Notes: a model not told the origin generated them from the sequence alone. 45,993 nt of DNA from an uncultured Rhodospirillales bacterium (GCA_903843125.1 CAIMOR010000055.1:1-45993), one strand, 5' to 3'. Positions 23,146 through 31,111 are shown, counted from the first letter of the stretch. Translations and numbers: made by a program.

Positions 23146-24351
23146 TCAGCGGGCCCCGAGCAGCGACGCGGCGGCGCGGACCAGGTCCTGGCCGAAACCG
23201 ACAACCTGCGGCTTGGCCGTGATGGCCGCCTTTTCCGGTGAGGCGGCCGCAATGGCCAGCGGCGCCAGGCCCGGCGGCGGCGCCTCGGCCGCGGCCAGGC
23301 GGGCCAGCAGCGTCAATGCCGCGGCATAATAGTCGCGTGCCTCCGCCACGGGGGGCAGCACCTGCATGTTGGCCCGGCCGCGCCGGCTTGCCGTCGCCAC
23401 CCGGGCAATCGCCAGCATCCCGCTCGACGCCACCTCGTCGCCCAGCTGCCCGGTGCGCAGGTCGGTCCAGGCTGGCGGGGCGGCGGCGGCGGTTTCCGCC
23501 CAGAAGCGGGTCGCCGCCGTCAGCGCCGGTTCCTCGCCCAGGCCAGCCCAGGCCAGGTGCAGCGGCACCCGGACCGCGTCGTAGGAAAACCGCGCCGGCC
23601 GGCCCTCGGCGAGCTGCGGCCCGGCGGTCTCGGCCCGCGGCAGCTCCACCCAATCGGCCGGCAGGCCCCAGCGGCCGTAGCGCGCCTCCCGCAGCAGCTT
23701 CACGCCGTCATCGATCACGCGCTGCCAGACCGGATCGGTGCTGGCGGCGGCCAGCGCCTGCAGCGCGGGGAAGGCGTAGTAGGAGGGGTTCAGCAGCACC
23801 TTGCCACCCTCGGCAAAGCCCTGCCCACCCGGCAGCAGCAGCGTGCGGCCCTGCACCGGCAGCACCAGCCGGCGGCTGATCGCCTGGCCCAGCTCCAGCG
23901 CCATGGTGCGGAACTCGGCCTGGCGCCAACGCCGCGCCGCGCGCAGCAGGGCCCAGGCAATATAAAGGTCGCCGTCGGTCGCGTTGTTGTGGTCGTCGAC
24001 GCCGGCGCCGCCGGGCCGGAAGCGCCAGGCGTGCAGCCCTTCCGGCCGCAGCAGCGTGGCACGGGTCCAGCCGAGCAAGCGGTCGAAGGTGGTCCGGTCG
24101 GCGAAGGCCTCGGCCAGCAGCAGTCCGTAGCCCTGGCCCTCGCTGTGGGAAATGTTGCGGTTGCCGGTATCCACCACGCGGCCTTCGGCGGTGACGAAGC
24201 GCTGGCGGAATTCCAGCCATTGCGCCTGGTCCGAGGCGGCGGCGGCCGCCTGGGCCGAACCCGGCAGGGCGGCGACCAGGCCGAGGCCACCGAGGCCGGC
24301 GACCAGGGCGCGGCGGCGCGGGCCCACGGCAGGAAGCGGCGGTGTGCGCAT
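23146..24351 (-). CDS. bcsZ: Secreted glycoside hydrolase family 8 endoglucanase (BcsZ-like)
   Basis: This 401-residue protein begins with a Tat-like leader (GPRRRALVAGLGGLGL at 10-25, ending SAQA). The GH8 catalytic domain follows at about 43-340. The acid Glu is E71 in SHSEGQGYGLLLA, and the second catalytic region is NNATDGDLYIAWALL with D126. Family members cut beta-1,4-glucan and in cellulose producers trim nascent chains in the periplasm. No bcsA, bcsB or bcsC is in the window, so its part in cellulose synthesis is inferred only from the enzyme type. The gene lies 93 bp after a receiver-domain gene, with a strong hairpin between them. Confidence 0.86.
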   Translation of the reverse strand: MRTPPLPAVGPRRRALVAGLGGLGLVAALPGSAQAAAAASDQAQWLEFRQRFVTAEGRVVDTGNRNISHSEGQGYGLLLAEAFADRTTFDRLLGWTRATLLRPEGLHAWRFRPGGAGVDDHNNATDGDLYIAWALLRAARRWRQAEFRTMALELGQAISRRLVLPVQGRTLLLPGGQGFAEGGKVLLNPSYYAFPALQALAAASTDPVWQRVIDDGVKLLREARYGRWGLPADWVELPRAETAGPQLAEGRPARFSYDAVRVPLHLAWAGLGEEPALTAATRFWAETAAAAPPAWTDLRTGQLGDEVASSGMLAIARVATASRRGRANMQVLPPVAEARDYYAAALTLLARLAAAEAPPPGLAPLAIAAASPEKAAITAKPQVVGFGQDLVRAAASLLGAR

Positions 24352-24390
24352 CGGAAAGACCTGTGGGCAAGGGGTTGGCGAAAGCCGGCC

Positions 24391-24422
24391 CGGCGCCGCC
24401 TGTCCCCTGACAGGCGGCGCCG
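24391..24422 (-). terminator. Perfect 13-bp inverted repeat, likely terminator after the receiver gene
   Basis: CGGCGCCGCCTGT (24391-24403) and ACAGGCGGCGCCG (24410-24422) are exact inverse complements with a 6-nt loop. The stem starts 22 bp past the stop of the minus-strand receiver gene and ends 39 bp before the cellulase start, so it would end or weaken read-through into the cellulase. No T-run follows on the minus strand, as is often the case in high-GC genomes. Confidence 0.55.
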
Positions 24423-24444
24423 CACGGGGGCGGTCAGGCGCGGC

Positions 24445-24987
24445 TCAGTCGGCGTCGTAATGCCGCAGGTTCAACGAGCTGGGCAGCGACCGCCGCGCGG
24501 CCGCCCGCGACAGCGCCTGGCTGACCGCGGCGGCAATGTCGCGGAACTTCAACGGTTCCTGCAGCAGCCCGATGCGGTTCATCAGCGGGTTGCTGATGGG
24601 GTCGGCACGGTGGGCGTAGCCGGTGATCAGCACCAGTTCGACCGCCGGCAGCGGCGGCTTGCCGGCCAGGACGTTGGCCGCCAGCTGCAGCGCCTCGCCT
24701 TCCAGCGGGCAGATGTCGGACAGCATCACGCCGATTTCCGGATGCGTCATCATCAGCGCCCGCGCCTCGGTGGCGGAGCCGGCGAGATGCACCATCAGGC
24801 CGCGACGGCGCAGCATGGTCGCCACCTCGTCCAGCACATCGGCTTCCTCGTTCAGCACCAACACCGCCAGGTCATGGCTGTAGATGTCGGCGGCTTGCTG
24901 CATCTGTGGCGGCGTCAGCTGGGTCTTCTTCTCAGAAACTTCCTGCAAGGACCCGGACTTGCTGGACTTTTTTGCTGCAAAACGCAT
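24445..24987 (-). CDS. Stand-alone receiver-domain protein, degenerate
   Basis: This 180-residue protein has a basic, hydrophilic N-terminal tail (1-38) and one receiver domain (about 41-160). The phospho-acceptor D91 (VMLSDIC) and switch T122 (LITGYA) are present. The acidic pair is NEE (E47, E48) and the invariant lysine is lost (LLQEP, E144). Phosphorylation may therefore be weak or absent, with a constitutive or protein-protein role. There is no output domain. It starts at the ATG at 24987 behind a GGGGGA ribosome site and is divergent from the OmpR-type regulator at 25238. Confidence 0.83.
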   Translation of the reverse strand: MRFAAKKSSKSGSLQEVSEKKTQLTPPQMQQAADIYSHDLAVLVLNEEADVLDEVATMLRRRGLMVHLAGSATEARALMMTHPEIGVMLSDICPLEGEALQLAANVLAGKPPLPAVELVLITGYAHRADPISNPLMNRIGLLQEPLKFRDIAAAVSQALSRAAARRSLPSSLNLRHYDAD

Positions 24988-24995
24988 GTGAGATC
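24987..24995 (+). repeat. TGTGAGATC element, third copy of the shared core
   Basis: TGTGAGATC here equals the nine-base core of the element at 25203-25219, and the match extends one base upstream to give ATGTGAGATC (24986-24995). Here no TTAA boxes flank it. It overlaps the start codon of the minus-strand receiver gene (24985-24987). Confidence 0.4.
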
Positions 24996-25003
24996 CCCCG
25001 AAG

Positions 25004-25020
25004 TTAACGTGATGTCTTAA
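25004..25020 (+). promoter_or_regulatory. TTAA-N9-TTAA element, copy 1
   Basis: The sequence is TTAACGTGATGTCTTAA. It matches the copy at 25203-25219 at 14 of 17 positions and lies 16 bp upstream of the minus-strand receiver gene's start codon. The AT-rich boxes stand out in a very GC-rich region. It is a candidate operator; the binding protein is unknown. Confidence 0.5.
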
Positions 25021-25160
25021 GTTTCGGCGCGGTTGCTCACACGAAAGCGCAAGAATGCCGGTCGCCTCGGCACTGTTGATGAAGCATTTACCCTTGCGGA
25101 TGTTGTCGAGTTCTGCTGACTATGGCCGTCGACGCAGTGGGGGACGCTGCTTCAAGCTGT

Positions 25161-25170
25161 TTCTTAAGAA
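25161..25170. promoter_or_regulatory. TTCTTAAGAA palindrome
   Basis: This is a perfect 10-bp palindrome between the two TTAA-N9-TTAA copies in the 250-bp divergent gap. It could be a further binding site for the same or another regulator. Confidence 0.35.
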
Positions 25171-25202
25171 GGTTGGGGGACCCGACAAAGAAACAGTTCT
25201 TC

Positions 25203-25219
25203 TTAATGTGAGATCTTAA
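25203..25219 (+). promoter_or_regulatory. TTAA-N9-TTAA element, copy 2
   Basis: The sequence is TTAATGTGAGATCTTAA, 18 bp upstream of the ATG of the OmpR-type regulator at 25238. It is nearly identical to copy 1, in the same orientation. Its position close to the start codon suggests repression or autoregulation rather than activation. Confidence 0.5.
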
Positions 25220-25237
25220 CCTCTGGGGGATAGAGGG

Positions 25238-26038
25238 ATGATTTCTTTGCAAACAGTGCCAGGCGCCGCGCCTTCCCAGGCCGCCGCCCTTGGCATGATG
25301 CCGCGTTTCGACAGTGCCATGCCCACGGTGGTGGTGGCGGACGACGAGGCAGCGCTGACCGGTGAGGTCGCGGACTACATCCAGCGCTACGGCATGCGGG
25401 CGATCGAGGTGAACAGCTTCGGCGACCTTGTTGCCGTGCTGCAGCAGCAGAAGGTGGACGCCATTCTGCTCGACCAGCGCTTCGGCACGGTCGATACGCT
25501 GGTGATGCTGCCGCAACTGCGCAGCATGACGGATGTGCCGATCCTGATGCATACCGGCAACCGCGAGGAAATGGACCGCGTGCTGGGCCTGGAGCAGGGC
25601 GCCGACGACTTCCTGCTGAAGCCGGTGTCCGGCCGCGAGCTGGTGGCCCGGCTGCGCGCCCACCTGCGCCGGCCTTCGGTGCGGCCGGTCCATTCGCCCG
25701 CGGTGGCCGCGGTGGCCGCCGTCGCACCGGCTCCGGTACGCAGCGGCTGGCGCGTGGTGCAGGCGGAACGCCGGGTCTATCGCCCGGACGGCACGCCGCT
25801 GCGGCTGACCACGGCGGAGTTCGACACGCTCTCCGCCCTGGCGCAGACGCCCGGCGAGACCCGCACCCGCGACGAGCTGACCCGCCTGGTGTTCCGCCGT
25901 GAATGGCGCCCGGGCGACCGCGCGGTGGACAACGCCGTGCTGCACCTGCGGCAGAAGCTGCAGGATGACCTCGGCGAGGCCTGCATCGTCACGGTACGGC
26001 AGATGGGCTACGTTTTCTCCGGCTTCCCGCCGGCCTGA
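25238..26038 (+). CDS. OmpR/PhoB-family response regulator
   Basis: This 266-residue protein has a receiver domain (about 30-145) with the acidic pair D35/D36, phospho-acceptor D79 (ILLDQ), T106 and K128 (LLKP). A linker rich in Ala/Val/Pro follows, then a winged-helix DNA-binding domain (about 168-262) with LTTAEFDTLSALA and VDNAVLHLRQKL. All switch residues are present. The first 28 residues are an extra tail. The ATG at 25238 follows a purine-rich GGGGGATAGAGGG region. Its likely partner is the histidine kinase encoded convergently at 26141-28318; this pairing is inference. Confidence 0.9.
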   Translation: MISLQTVPGAAPSQAAALGMMPRFDSAMPTVVVADDEAALTGEVADYIQRYGMRAIEVNSFGDLVAVLQQQKVDAILLDQRFGTVDTLVMLPQLRSMTDVPILMHTGNREEMDRVLGLEQGADDFLLKPVSGRELVARLRAHLRRPSVRPVHSPAVAAVAAVAPAPVRSGWRVVQAERRVYRPDGTPLRLTTAEFDTLSALAQTPGETRTRDELTRLVFRREWRPGDRAVDNAVLHLRQKLQDDLGEACIVTVRQMGYVFSGFPPA

Positions 26039-26140
26039 CCGCGCCACCGCTTCGGGCGGCCGGCGTGGCCTGAGGGCTGCGCCAAGCGACCCGGTGCCTA
26101 GACCCCGCTGCCTATCGTGTTCGGATCGCCCCCCCGGGCG

Positions 26141-28318
26141 TCACCCGGCGGCGCTTGCCCGGACGGGCGCGCCGCCGGGAACCGCGGCCGCGGCAGGCTG
26201 CTGCGGCACCGGCGGCGGCGCCAGCACCTGCGCCCGCCGGAACACCAGCCGCGCCTCGGCGCCGCCCGGCACGTTGCGCAGCGTGATGGTCCCGCCGAAC
26301 CGCGTCATGATGAAGCGGCAGAGCGTCAGGCCCAGCCCGCTGCCCTTGCTGCGTTCCTTCGTCGTGAAATGCATCTCGAAGACCCGCTCCAGCAGGGCAG
26401 GCGGTACGCCGCCGCCGCTGTCGGTCACCGTCAGTTCCACCTGGTCGGTATCGGCGCGGAAGATCGCGCCCAGGCGCAGCACGCGCTGGCCCTCGGGCTG
26501 CGCCGCCATGGCGTCCCGCGCATTCAGGCACAGGTTCACCAGCACCTGCTCCACCATCAGGCCCAGGCCGCGGACCGGCGGCAGGTTGTCGGCCAGGCGA
26601 AGCTGCACCTCGATGCCGGCTTCCTGCAGCGGCTGCGAGACCTCGGCCATCACCGCCCGCACCGCGCCGGCCACCTGCACCGCTTCCAGCTTCAGGTTCT
26701 CCAGCCGGGTGAAGTCCCCAAGCTGGCGCGCAATGGCCGAGGCGCGCTCGGACTGGGAGACCACACGCAGCAGTCGCTGGCGCACCTCCTCGGTGCCTGC
26801 CGTGCCGCTGGCCAGCGCATCAAGCCCGTTCTGCGCAGCGAAGGAGATGGTCTGCAGCGGCCCCTTCAGGTCGTGCGCCAGGCCGGCGGCGACAATGCCC
26901 TGGGTTGCGGCGCGGGAGGCCTGCTCGGCCTGGCGGGCCAGGTCGTGCTCCCGCGTCATGTCCTGCAGCACGCCGACCACCTCGACACCCTCAGCGTCGC
27001 GGGCCACCACGCGGCAGGTCTCGCGCAGCCAGATCCAACGGCCGTCGGCACGCTTCAGGCGGTATTCAACCTCGGCTTCCGGCTCCTGCAGCAGGCGTTC
27101 CGGCAGCGGCTGGCCGGGCGGATAGCTGGTCCAGTCGATGCAGCGCTGCCAGCGGTCCTGGTCCTGGAATACCGCCGGCGGATAGCCGGTCAGCCGCTCC
27201 AGCCCCGGGCTGAGCGCGGTCACCCGGACGCTGCCATCCTCCCCGACCAGCGCGGCGTAGCTGGCGGTTGGCATGGCCGCGATCAGGCTGGGCGGCATGG
27301 TGGCGGTGCGGCCGCGCAGCGGCAGGCCGCGCGGCACCGCGACGGTGGGGGGCGCCTCGGCCGGCTGAGCGTCGTCGGCCGCGCCCTGGCGCCGCAGCCG
27401 CAGGCCGAGCCAGGCCGTCAGTGCGAACCACAGCGCCGTCAGCACGCCGGCCATGCCGAAGGCGACCAGCGCCAGCCGACGCGCGGCGGCGGCGCCGGCG
27501 GTGTCGTCCAATGTCGCGGCCACCACTAGGTCGTGGCCCGGCACCTGTGCGGTGGCGGTGGCCAGCGCGTGGTCGTCGCGCGGGTCGCGCAGCATGTCGC
27601 TGCGGTCGCCGCCGGTCTCGGGCAGCAGGCGCGGGTCCAGCTGCGTCGGCATGGCGATGGCCCCGGCGCCGCGGCCGCGGGCCAGCAGGCCGCCATCGGC
27701 GTGGTACAGCGCCAGCATGGGCTCGCCGATGGCGTTCGCGGCCGGCAGCGCCTGGGCGATGCGGCTGGGCTCCAGCGCCACCAGTGCGACGCCGGCGAAG
27801 CCACCCTCCCGCCCCAGCAGGGGCCGCGAGACGATCAGGTTGCCCTGTCCGGCGGTTGCGTTGGGCATGCGGCCCACCGCCGTGGCCACGCGGCCATAGC
27901 GATGCGCCATGAAGAACTCCTGGTTGCCGACCCAGGTGGGCAGCGCGCCGGGCTGGGAAGACCAGACCAGGTTGCCGGCGGCATCGGTCGCGGCCAGCAG
28001 GCGGATACCGTCCTGGCCGCGCCGGGCGCCGGCCAGCAGAGCTTGTTCCAGCGTCTCGGCCTCCCGCCGGTCGGCCCGGGCGATGGCAAGCTGGCGGGCC
28101 TGGATCTGCGCCAGCATCCGGTCAGCCGGGTCCAGCGCCCGTGGTATCGCCTCGCGCGCCTGGCGCGCCAGCCGCAGCACCTGCCCGGTGGCCAGCGCTG
28201 CCTGGTCCTCACGTTCCGCAGCCGCCACGCTGGCCGCAAGCCACCAGCCGGCGCCGACCACGGCGCCGCCGCCGGCGGCAACGGCCACCAGCACGATATA
28301 GGGCAGCGGTACACGCAT
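26141..28318 (-). CDS. Membrane sensor histidine kinase with PAS domain
   Basis: This is a 725-residue kinase from the ATG at 28318. The frame is open for 500 bp further, but that part overlaps the divergent thiolase and is not kinase-like. TM1 is at about 6-29, followed by a roughly 270-residue periplasmic sensor region with Cache-like content (EFFMAHRYG, GNLIVSRPLLG), then TM2 (about 300-325). A PAS/PAC domain follows (LERLTGYPPAVFQDQDRW; WIWLRETCRVV), then the H-box GLAHDLKGPL with H482, an N-box (NLCLNARDAM), DSGGGVP and GSGLGLTL. It autophosphorylates on His in response to an unknown signal. A GTG at 28357 is an alternative start. Confidence 0.88.
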   Translation of the reverse strand: MRVPLPYIVLVAVAAGGGAVVGAGWWLAASVAAAEREDQAALATGQVLRLARQAREAIPRALDPADRMLAQIQARQLAIARADRREAETLEQALLAGARRGQDGIRLLAATDAAGNLVWSSQPGALPTWVGNQEFFMAHRYGRVATAVGRMPNATAGQGNLIVSRPLLGREGGFAGVALVALEPSRIAQALPAANAIGEPMLALYHADGGLLARGRGAGAIAMPTQLDPRLLPETGGDRSDMLRDPRDDHALATATAQVPGHDLVVAATLDDTAGAAAARRLALVAFGMAGVLTALWFALTAWLGLRLRRQGAADDAQPAEAPPTVAVPRGLPLRGRTATMPPSLIAAMPTASYAALVGEDGSVRVTALSPGLERLTGYPPAVFQDQDRWQRCIDWTSYPPGQPLPERLLQEPEAEVEYRLKRADGRWIWLRETCRVVARDAEGVEVVGVLQDMTREHDLARQAEQASRAATQGIVAAGLAHDLKGPLQTISFAAQNGLDALASGTAGTEEVRQRLLRVVSQSERASAIARQLGDFTRLENLKLEAVQVAGAVRAVMAEVSQPLQEAGIEVQLRLADNLPPVRGLGLMVEQVLVNLCLNARDAMAAQPEGQRVLRLGAIFRADTDQVELTVTDSGGGVPPALLERVFEMHFTTKERSKGSGLGLTLCRFIMTRFGGTITLRNVPGGAEARLVFRRAQVLAPPPVPQQPAAAAVPGGAPVRASAAG

Positions 28319-28472
28319 GCGGTCGAAAAGCCCCCCAATCCCCTGGAGTCGTCTCACAGACTGAAGCAATGCTGACTGATTCGCTACGGCGGCGCTTCGG
28401 ACCAGGGCGGGGGGATGATTCCGAGGCGGTCCCACACTACGGTAAGGCATCGGGACGGAACAGGAGCCGAGC

Positions 28473-29663
28473 ATGGCTGAAAACAACACGCGCGATGCCT
28501 GCATCGTCGGCTGGGCGCATAACCCCTTCGGCCGGCGGGACGACGCGCCGGACCTGGAAAGCCTGATCGCCGGCGTCGCCCGCGCCGCGATCGAGGATGC
28601 CGGCATCAGCCCGGCCGAGGTGGATGCCGGCTTCGTGGGCGTGTTCGGCGAGGGCTTCACCAACCAGGGTTTTCCGTCCTCCCTGGTGCTGCAGGCCCTG
28701 CCGGAGCTGCGCTTCAAGCCACTGACCCGGTACGAGAATGCCTGCGCCACCGGCACCGCCGCCATCCATGGCGCGCTGGACTTCCTGGCGGCCAGGCGCG
28801 GCCGCTTCGCCCTTGTGGTCGGCGCCGAGAAGATGACCGCGACGCCGGGCAAGCAGGTGGGCGAACTGCTGCTGAACGCCAGCTACCGCAAGACCGAGCA
28901 GGGCATCGACGGTGGCTTCGCCGGCGTCTTCGGCAAGATTGCCGAGGCCTATTTCCAGCGCTGGGGCGACAGCTCCGACGCGCTGGCCGCCATTGCAGCC
29001 AAGAACCACGCCAATGGCTGCGACAACCCCTATGCGCAGATGCGCAGGGATCTCGGCTTCGAGTTCTGCCGCACCGAGAGCGAGAAGAATCCCTTCGTGG
29101 CAGGCCCGCTGAAGCGCACCGATTGCAGCCTGGTCAGCGACGGCGCCGCCGCGCTCGTCATCACCGATGCCGAGACGGCCAAGGCGATGCAGAAGGCGGT
29201 GCGCTTCCGCGCGGCGGTGCAGGTCAACGACTACCTGCCCATCGCCAGCCGCGACATCCTGAAGTTCGAGGGCCCGGCGCTGGCCTGGCAGCAGGCGCTG
29301 GCCGCCGCCGGCCTCGGCAGCGTCATGGACCTCAGCTTCGTCGAGACGCATGACTGCTTCACGGTGGCCGAGCTGATCGAATACGAGGCGATGGGCCTGG
29401 TGCCGGAAGGGCAGGGCGCCCGCGCCGTGCTGGAAGGTTGGACCGCGAAGGACGGCCGCCTGCCGGTCAACCGCTCCGGCGGGCTGAAGGCCAAGGGCCA
29501 CCCGATCGGCGCCACCGGCGTCAGCATGCACGCCATCGCGGCCATGCAGCTGACCGGCCAGGCCGGGGCGATGCAACTCGAAAAGGCAGACCGTGCCGGC
29601 ATCTTCAACATGGGCGGCGCCGCGGTGGCCAATTACGTCAGCATCCTGGAACGGATGCCGTAG
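28473..29663 (+). CDS. SCP2-type thiolase / acetyl-CoA acyltransferase
   Basis: This 396-residue thiolase has the active cysteine in ENACATGTAA (about 88-97) and the C-terminal catalytic histidine in GHPIGATG, with ETHDCF also present. In contrast to the thiolase-like protein at 5358-6497, it has the full catalytic set. It cleaves beta-ketoacyl-CoA or condenses acyl-CoAs; the chain length is unknown. The ATG at 28473 has AGGAG 8 nt upstream. It is divergent from the histidine kinase and has no partner gene downstream. Just after the stop lies a sigma-54-like promoter. Confidence 0.89.
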   Translation: MAENNTRDACIVGWAHNPFGRRDDAPDLESLIAGVARAAIEDAGISPAEVDAGFVGVFGEGFTNQGFPSSLVLQALPELRFKPLTRYENACATGTAAIHGALDFLAARRGRFALVVGAEKMTATPGKQVGELLLNASYRKTEQGIDGGFAGVFGKIAEAYFQRWGDSSDALAAIAAKNHANGCDNPYAQMRRDLGFEFCRTESEKNPFVAGPLKRTDCSLVSDGAAALVITDAETAKAMQKAVRFRAAVQVNDYLPIASRDILKFEGPALAWQQALAAAGLGSVMDLSFVETHDCFTVAELIEYEAMGLVPEGQGARAVLEGWTAKDGRLPVNRSGGLKAKGHPIGATGVSMHAIAAMQLTGQAGAMQLEKADRAGIFNMGGAAVANYVSILERMP

Positions 29664-29664
29664 T

Positions 29665-29680
29665 TGGCACGCGATATGCA
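29665..29680 (+). promoter_or_regulatory. Sigma-54-like (-24/-12) promoter
   Basis: TGGCAC, five bases, then ATGCA; GG (29666-29667) and GC (29678-29679) are 12 bp apart as required, with one mismatch to the TTGCA half. It begins two bases after the thiolase stop and points away from the thiolase, toward a 100-bp stretch with no protein gene on the plus strand. Start of transcription would be near 29691. Confidence 0.4.
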
Positions 29681-29690
29681 ATGAGGCTGT

Positions 29691-29766
29691 GGCCGCCGGG
29701 CGACTGCACTCCCGGCATCTCCTCCTGTTCCCAAGTGTCGGGGCTGCCCTGGGGCGGCCCCGATTT
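29691..29766 (+). ncRNA. Candidate small RNA with anti-Shine-Dalgarno CTCCTCC motif
   Basis: From the predicted start at about 29691 the transcript would fold as GCCGGG (29695-29700) with CCCGGC (29711-29716) around a 10-nt loop. An unpaired stretch follows with CTCCTCC (29719-29725), which can pair with Shine-Dalgarno sequences. A terminator-like stem (29739-29762) ends it. This is the plan of known trans-acting small RNAs (5' hairpin, exposed C/U-rich seed, terminator). hfq is encoded 11 kb away. It could also be no more than the thiolase 3' UTR and terminator. Confidence 0.4.
29739..29766. terminator. Terminator-like hairpin between thiolase and ispDF
   Basis: CGGGGCTGCC (29739-29748) pairs with GGCGGCCCCG (29753-29762) with one G-U pair and the loop CTGG, followed by ATTT. 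It can end transcripts on the plus strand and, being symmetrical, the convergent ispDF transcript. Confidence 0.6.
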
Positions 29767-29781
29767 GCGTAGGGGCCCGGC

Positions 29782-30939
29782 TCAGGCGAAGGGCAGCAGC
29801 ACCGTCGCCGCGGCCTGGCAGGCAATGCCCTCGCCGCGGCCGGTGAAGCCCAGCCGCTCCGTCGTCGTCGCCTTCACGCTCACCCGGCCGCGCGGCACGC
29901 CCAGCAGCGCGGCCAGGCGCTGTTCCATGGCGTCGCGATGCGGGCCGATCCGCGGGCGCTCGCACATCAGGGTCACGTCCACATTGGCCAGCACGCCGCC
30001 GCGCGCCGCCACGCGTTCCGCCGCGTGCACCAGGAACTGCGCGCTGTCGGCGTCCTTCCACGTCATCTGGCTGGGCGGGAACCAGGTGCCGATATCGCCC
30101 TCGGCCAGCGCGCCATAGATCGCATCGCACAACGCGTGGATGCCGACATCGGCATCCGAATGGCCTTCCAACCCAAACTCGCTGGGCACCTCGACACCGC
30201 AGAGGATCATCCTGCGGCCGATCTCGGTGCGATGCACGTCGAAGCCGGTGCCGACGCGGGGAACAAGGCGGGACATCAGCATGGCCTCCACGCGGTCCAG
30301 GTCTTCGGGGAAGGTGATCTTGATATTGGTCTCGCTGCCCGCCACCAGCGCCACGGCCAGCCCTTGGGCTTCGAGGATGGAGGCGTCGTCGGTGCCTTCC
30401 TCCGTCATCGCCCGATGCGCGGCCAGCAACGCGCCGTAGCGGAAGGCCTGCGGGGTCTGGGCGCGGAACAGGCCGGTGCGGGGCACCGTCTCCACGATGA
30501 CGCCCGCCGCGCCGCGCTTAAGCGTATCGGCCACCGGTTGGGCCGGGACGGCGCCGGGGTGGCGTTCCAGCGCCGCCAGCAGGCGCGGGATGGTGCCGGC
30601 GGGCACCACCGGGCGGGCGCTGTCGTGCACCAGCACCACCTCCGGCGCGTGCGGCCCCAGGGCTTCCAGCCCGTTCCGCACGCTGTCCTGCCTTGTCGCG
30701 CCACCGACCACGGGGGGCAGGTGCGGCAGGCCGGCCAGCATGGCGGCAATCTCGGCCTCCTCGCCGGCCGGGCAGACCGGTTGCAGCAGCGTCACCAGGC
30801 CCTCGGCCAGCAGCGCCTCGGCGGCGTGGCGCAGCACCGGGCGGCCAAGCAGCGGCAGGTACTGCTTCGGCCGGTCGGCGCCGAAGCGGGTGCCGCGGCC
30901 GGCGGCCAGCAGCAGGGCGGCAATGCGGGGTTTGGTCAT
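29782..30939 (-). CDS. ispDF: Bifunctional IspD/IspF (MEP pathway)
   Basis: This 385-residue fusion carries 2-C-methyl-D-erythritol 4-phosphate cytidylyltransferase (about 1-225) and 2-C-methyl-D-erythritol 2,4-cyclodiphosphate synthase (about 228-385), steps of isoprenoid synthesis. IspD shows [11 protein letters not shown] with K25 (PKQYLPL), VHDSARP and the TDDASILE region. IspF shows the zinc ligands D234 and H236 (GFDVHR), HSDADV (260-265), DIGTWFPP and the C-terminal [16 protein letters not shown]. Such fusions are typical of alphaproteobacteria. The start is the ATG at 30939 ([14 protein letters not shown]). It is divergent from dusB. Confidence 0.95.
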   Translation of the reverse strand: MTKPRIAALLLAAGRGTRFGADRPKQYLPLLGRPVLRHAAEALLAEGLVTLLQPVCPAGEEAEIAAMLAGLPHLPPVVGGATRQDSVRNGLEALGPHAPEVVLVHDSARPVVPAGTIPRLLAALERHPGAVPAQPVADTLKRGAAGVIVETVPRTGLFRAQTPQAFRYGALLAAHRAMTEEGTDDASILEAQGLAVALVAGSETNIKITFPEDLDRVEAMLMSRLVPRVGTGFDVHRTEIGRRMILCGVEVPSEFGLEGHSDADVGIHALCDAIYGALAEGDIGTWFPPSQMTWKDADSAQFLVHAAERVAARGGVLANVDVTLMCERPRIGPHRDAMEQRLAALLGVPRGRVSVKATTTERLGFTGRGEGIACQAAATVLLPFA

Positions 30940-31076
30940 GGCGCGGCACCCATACCAGCGGCGCGGCAAACCGCAAGCGCCGGGCTTCGCCGCACGGGCG
31001 TGGGCGGCCCGCAGCGCAGCGCAGCATAGGTGGCGGGGGCCACCGAGGCAGGGTGACATATTATTAGGCGATTACC

Positions 31077-31105
31077 TTGCCTGCTTGGAAGGCATGGTTT
31101 ACTTT
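31077..31105 (+). promoter_or_regulatory. Sigma-70-like promoter of the dusB-ntr operon
   Basis: TTGCCT (31077-31082), a 17-bp spacer and TACTTT (31100-31105). The expected transcription start (about 31112) coincides with the ATG ATG of dusB, which would make the message leaderless. The sequence is AT-rich for its surroundings. Confidence 0.4.
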
Positions 31106-31111
31106 GCCCAA

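Noticed and set aside
25004-25219. CtrA binding sites
   Set aside because: The classical box is TTAA-N7-TTAA; both copies here have 9 bases between the halves, so I call them an unknown element.
26039-26140. Terminator between the convergent response regulator and kinase genes
   Set aside because: Only a 5-bp GCCAC/GTGGC pairing with a long loop was found; too weak to report as a feature.
28319-28852. N-terminal extension of the histidine kinase to 28852
   Set aside because: It overlaps the divergent thiolase and lacks a ribosome site; the first membrane segment starts right after the ATG at 28318.
29739-29762. Riboswitch or attenuator for ispDF
   Set aside because: The hairpin is downstream of the ispDF stop on its strand, so it can only act as a terminator for that gene.
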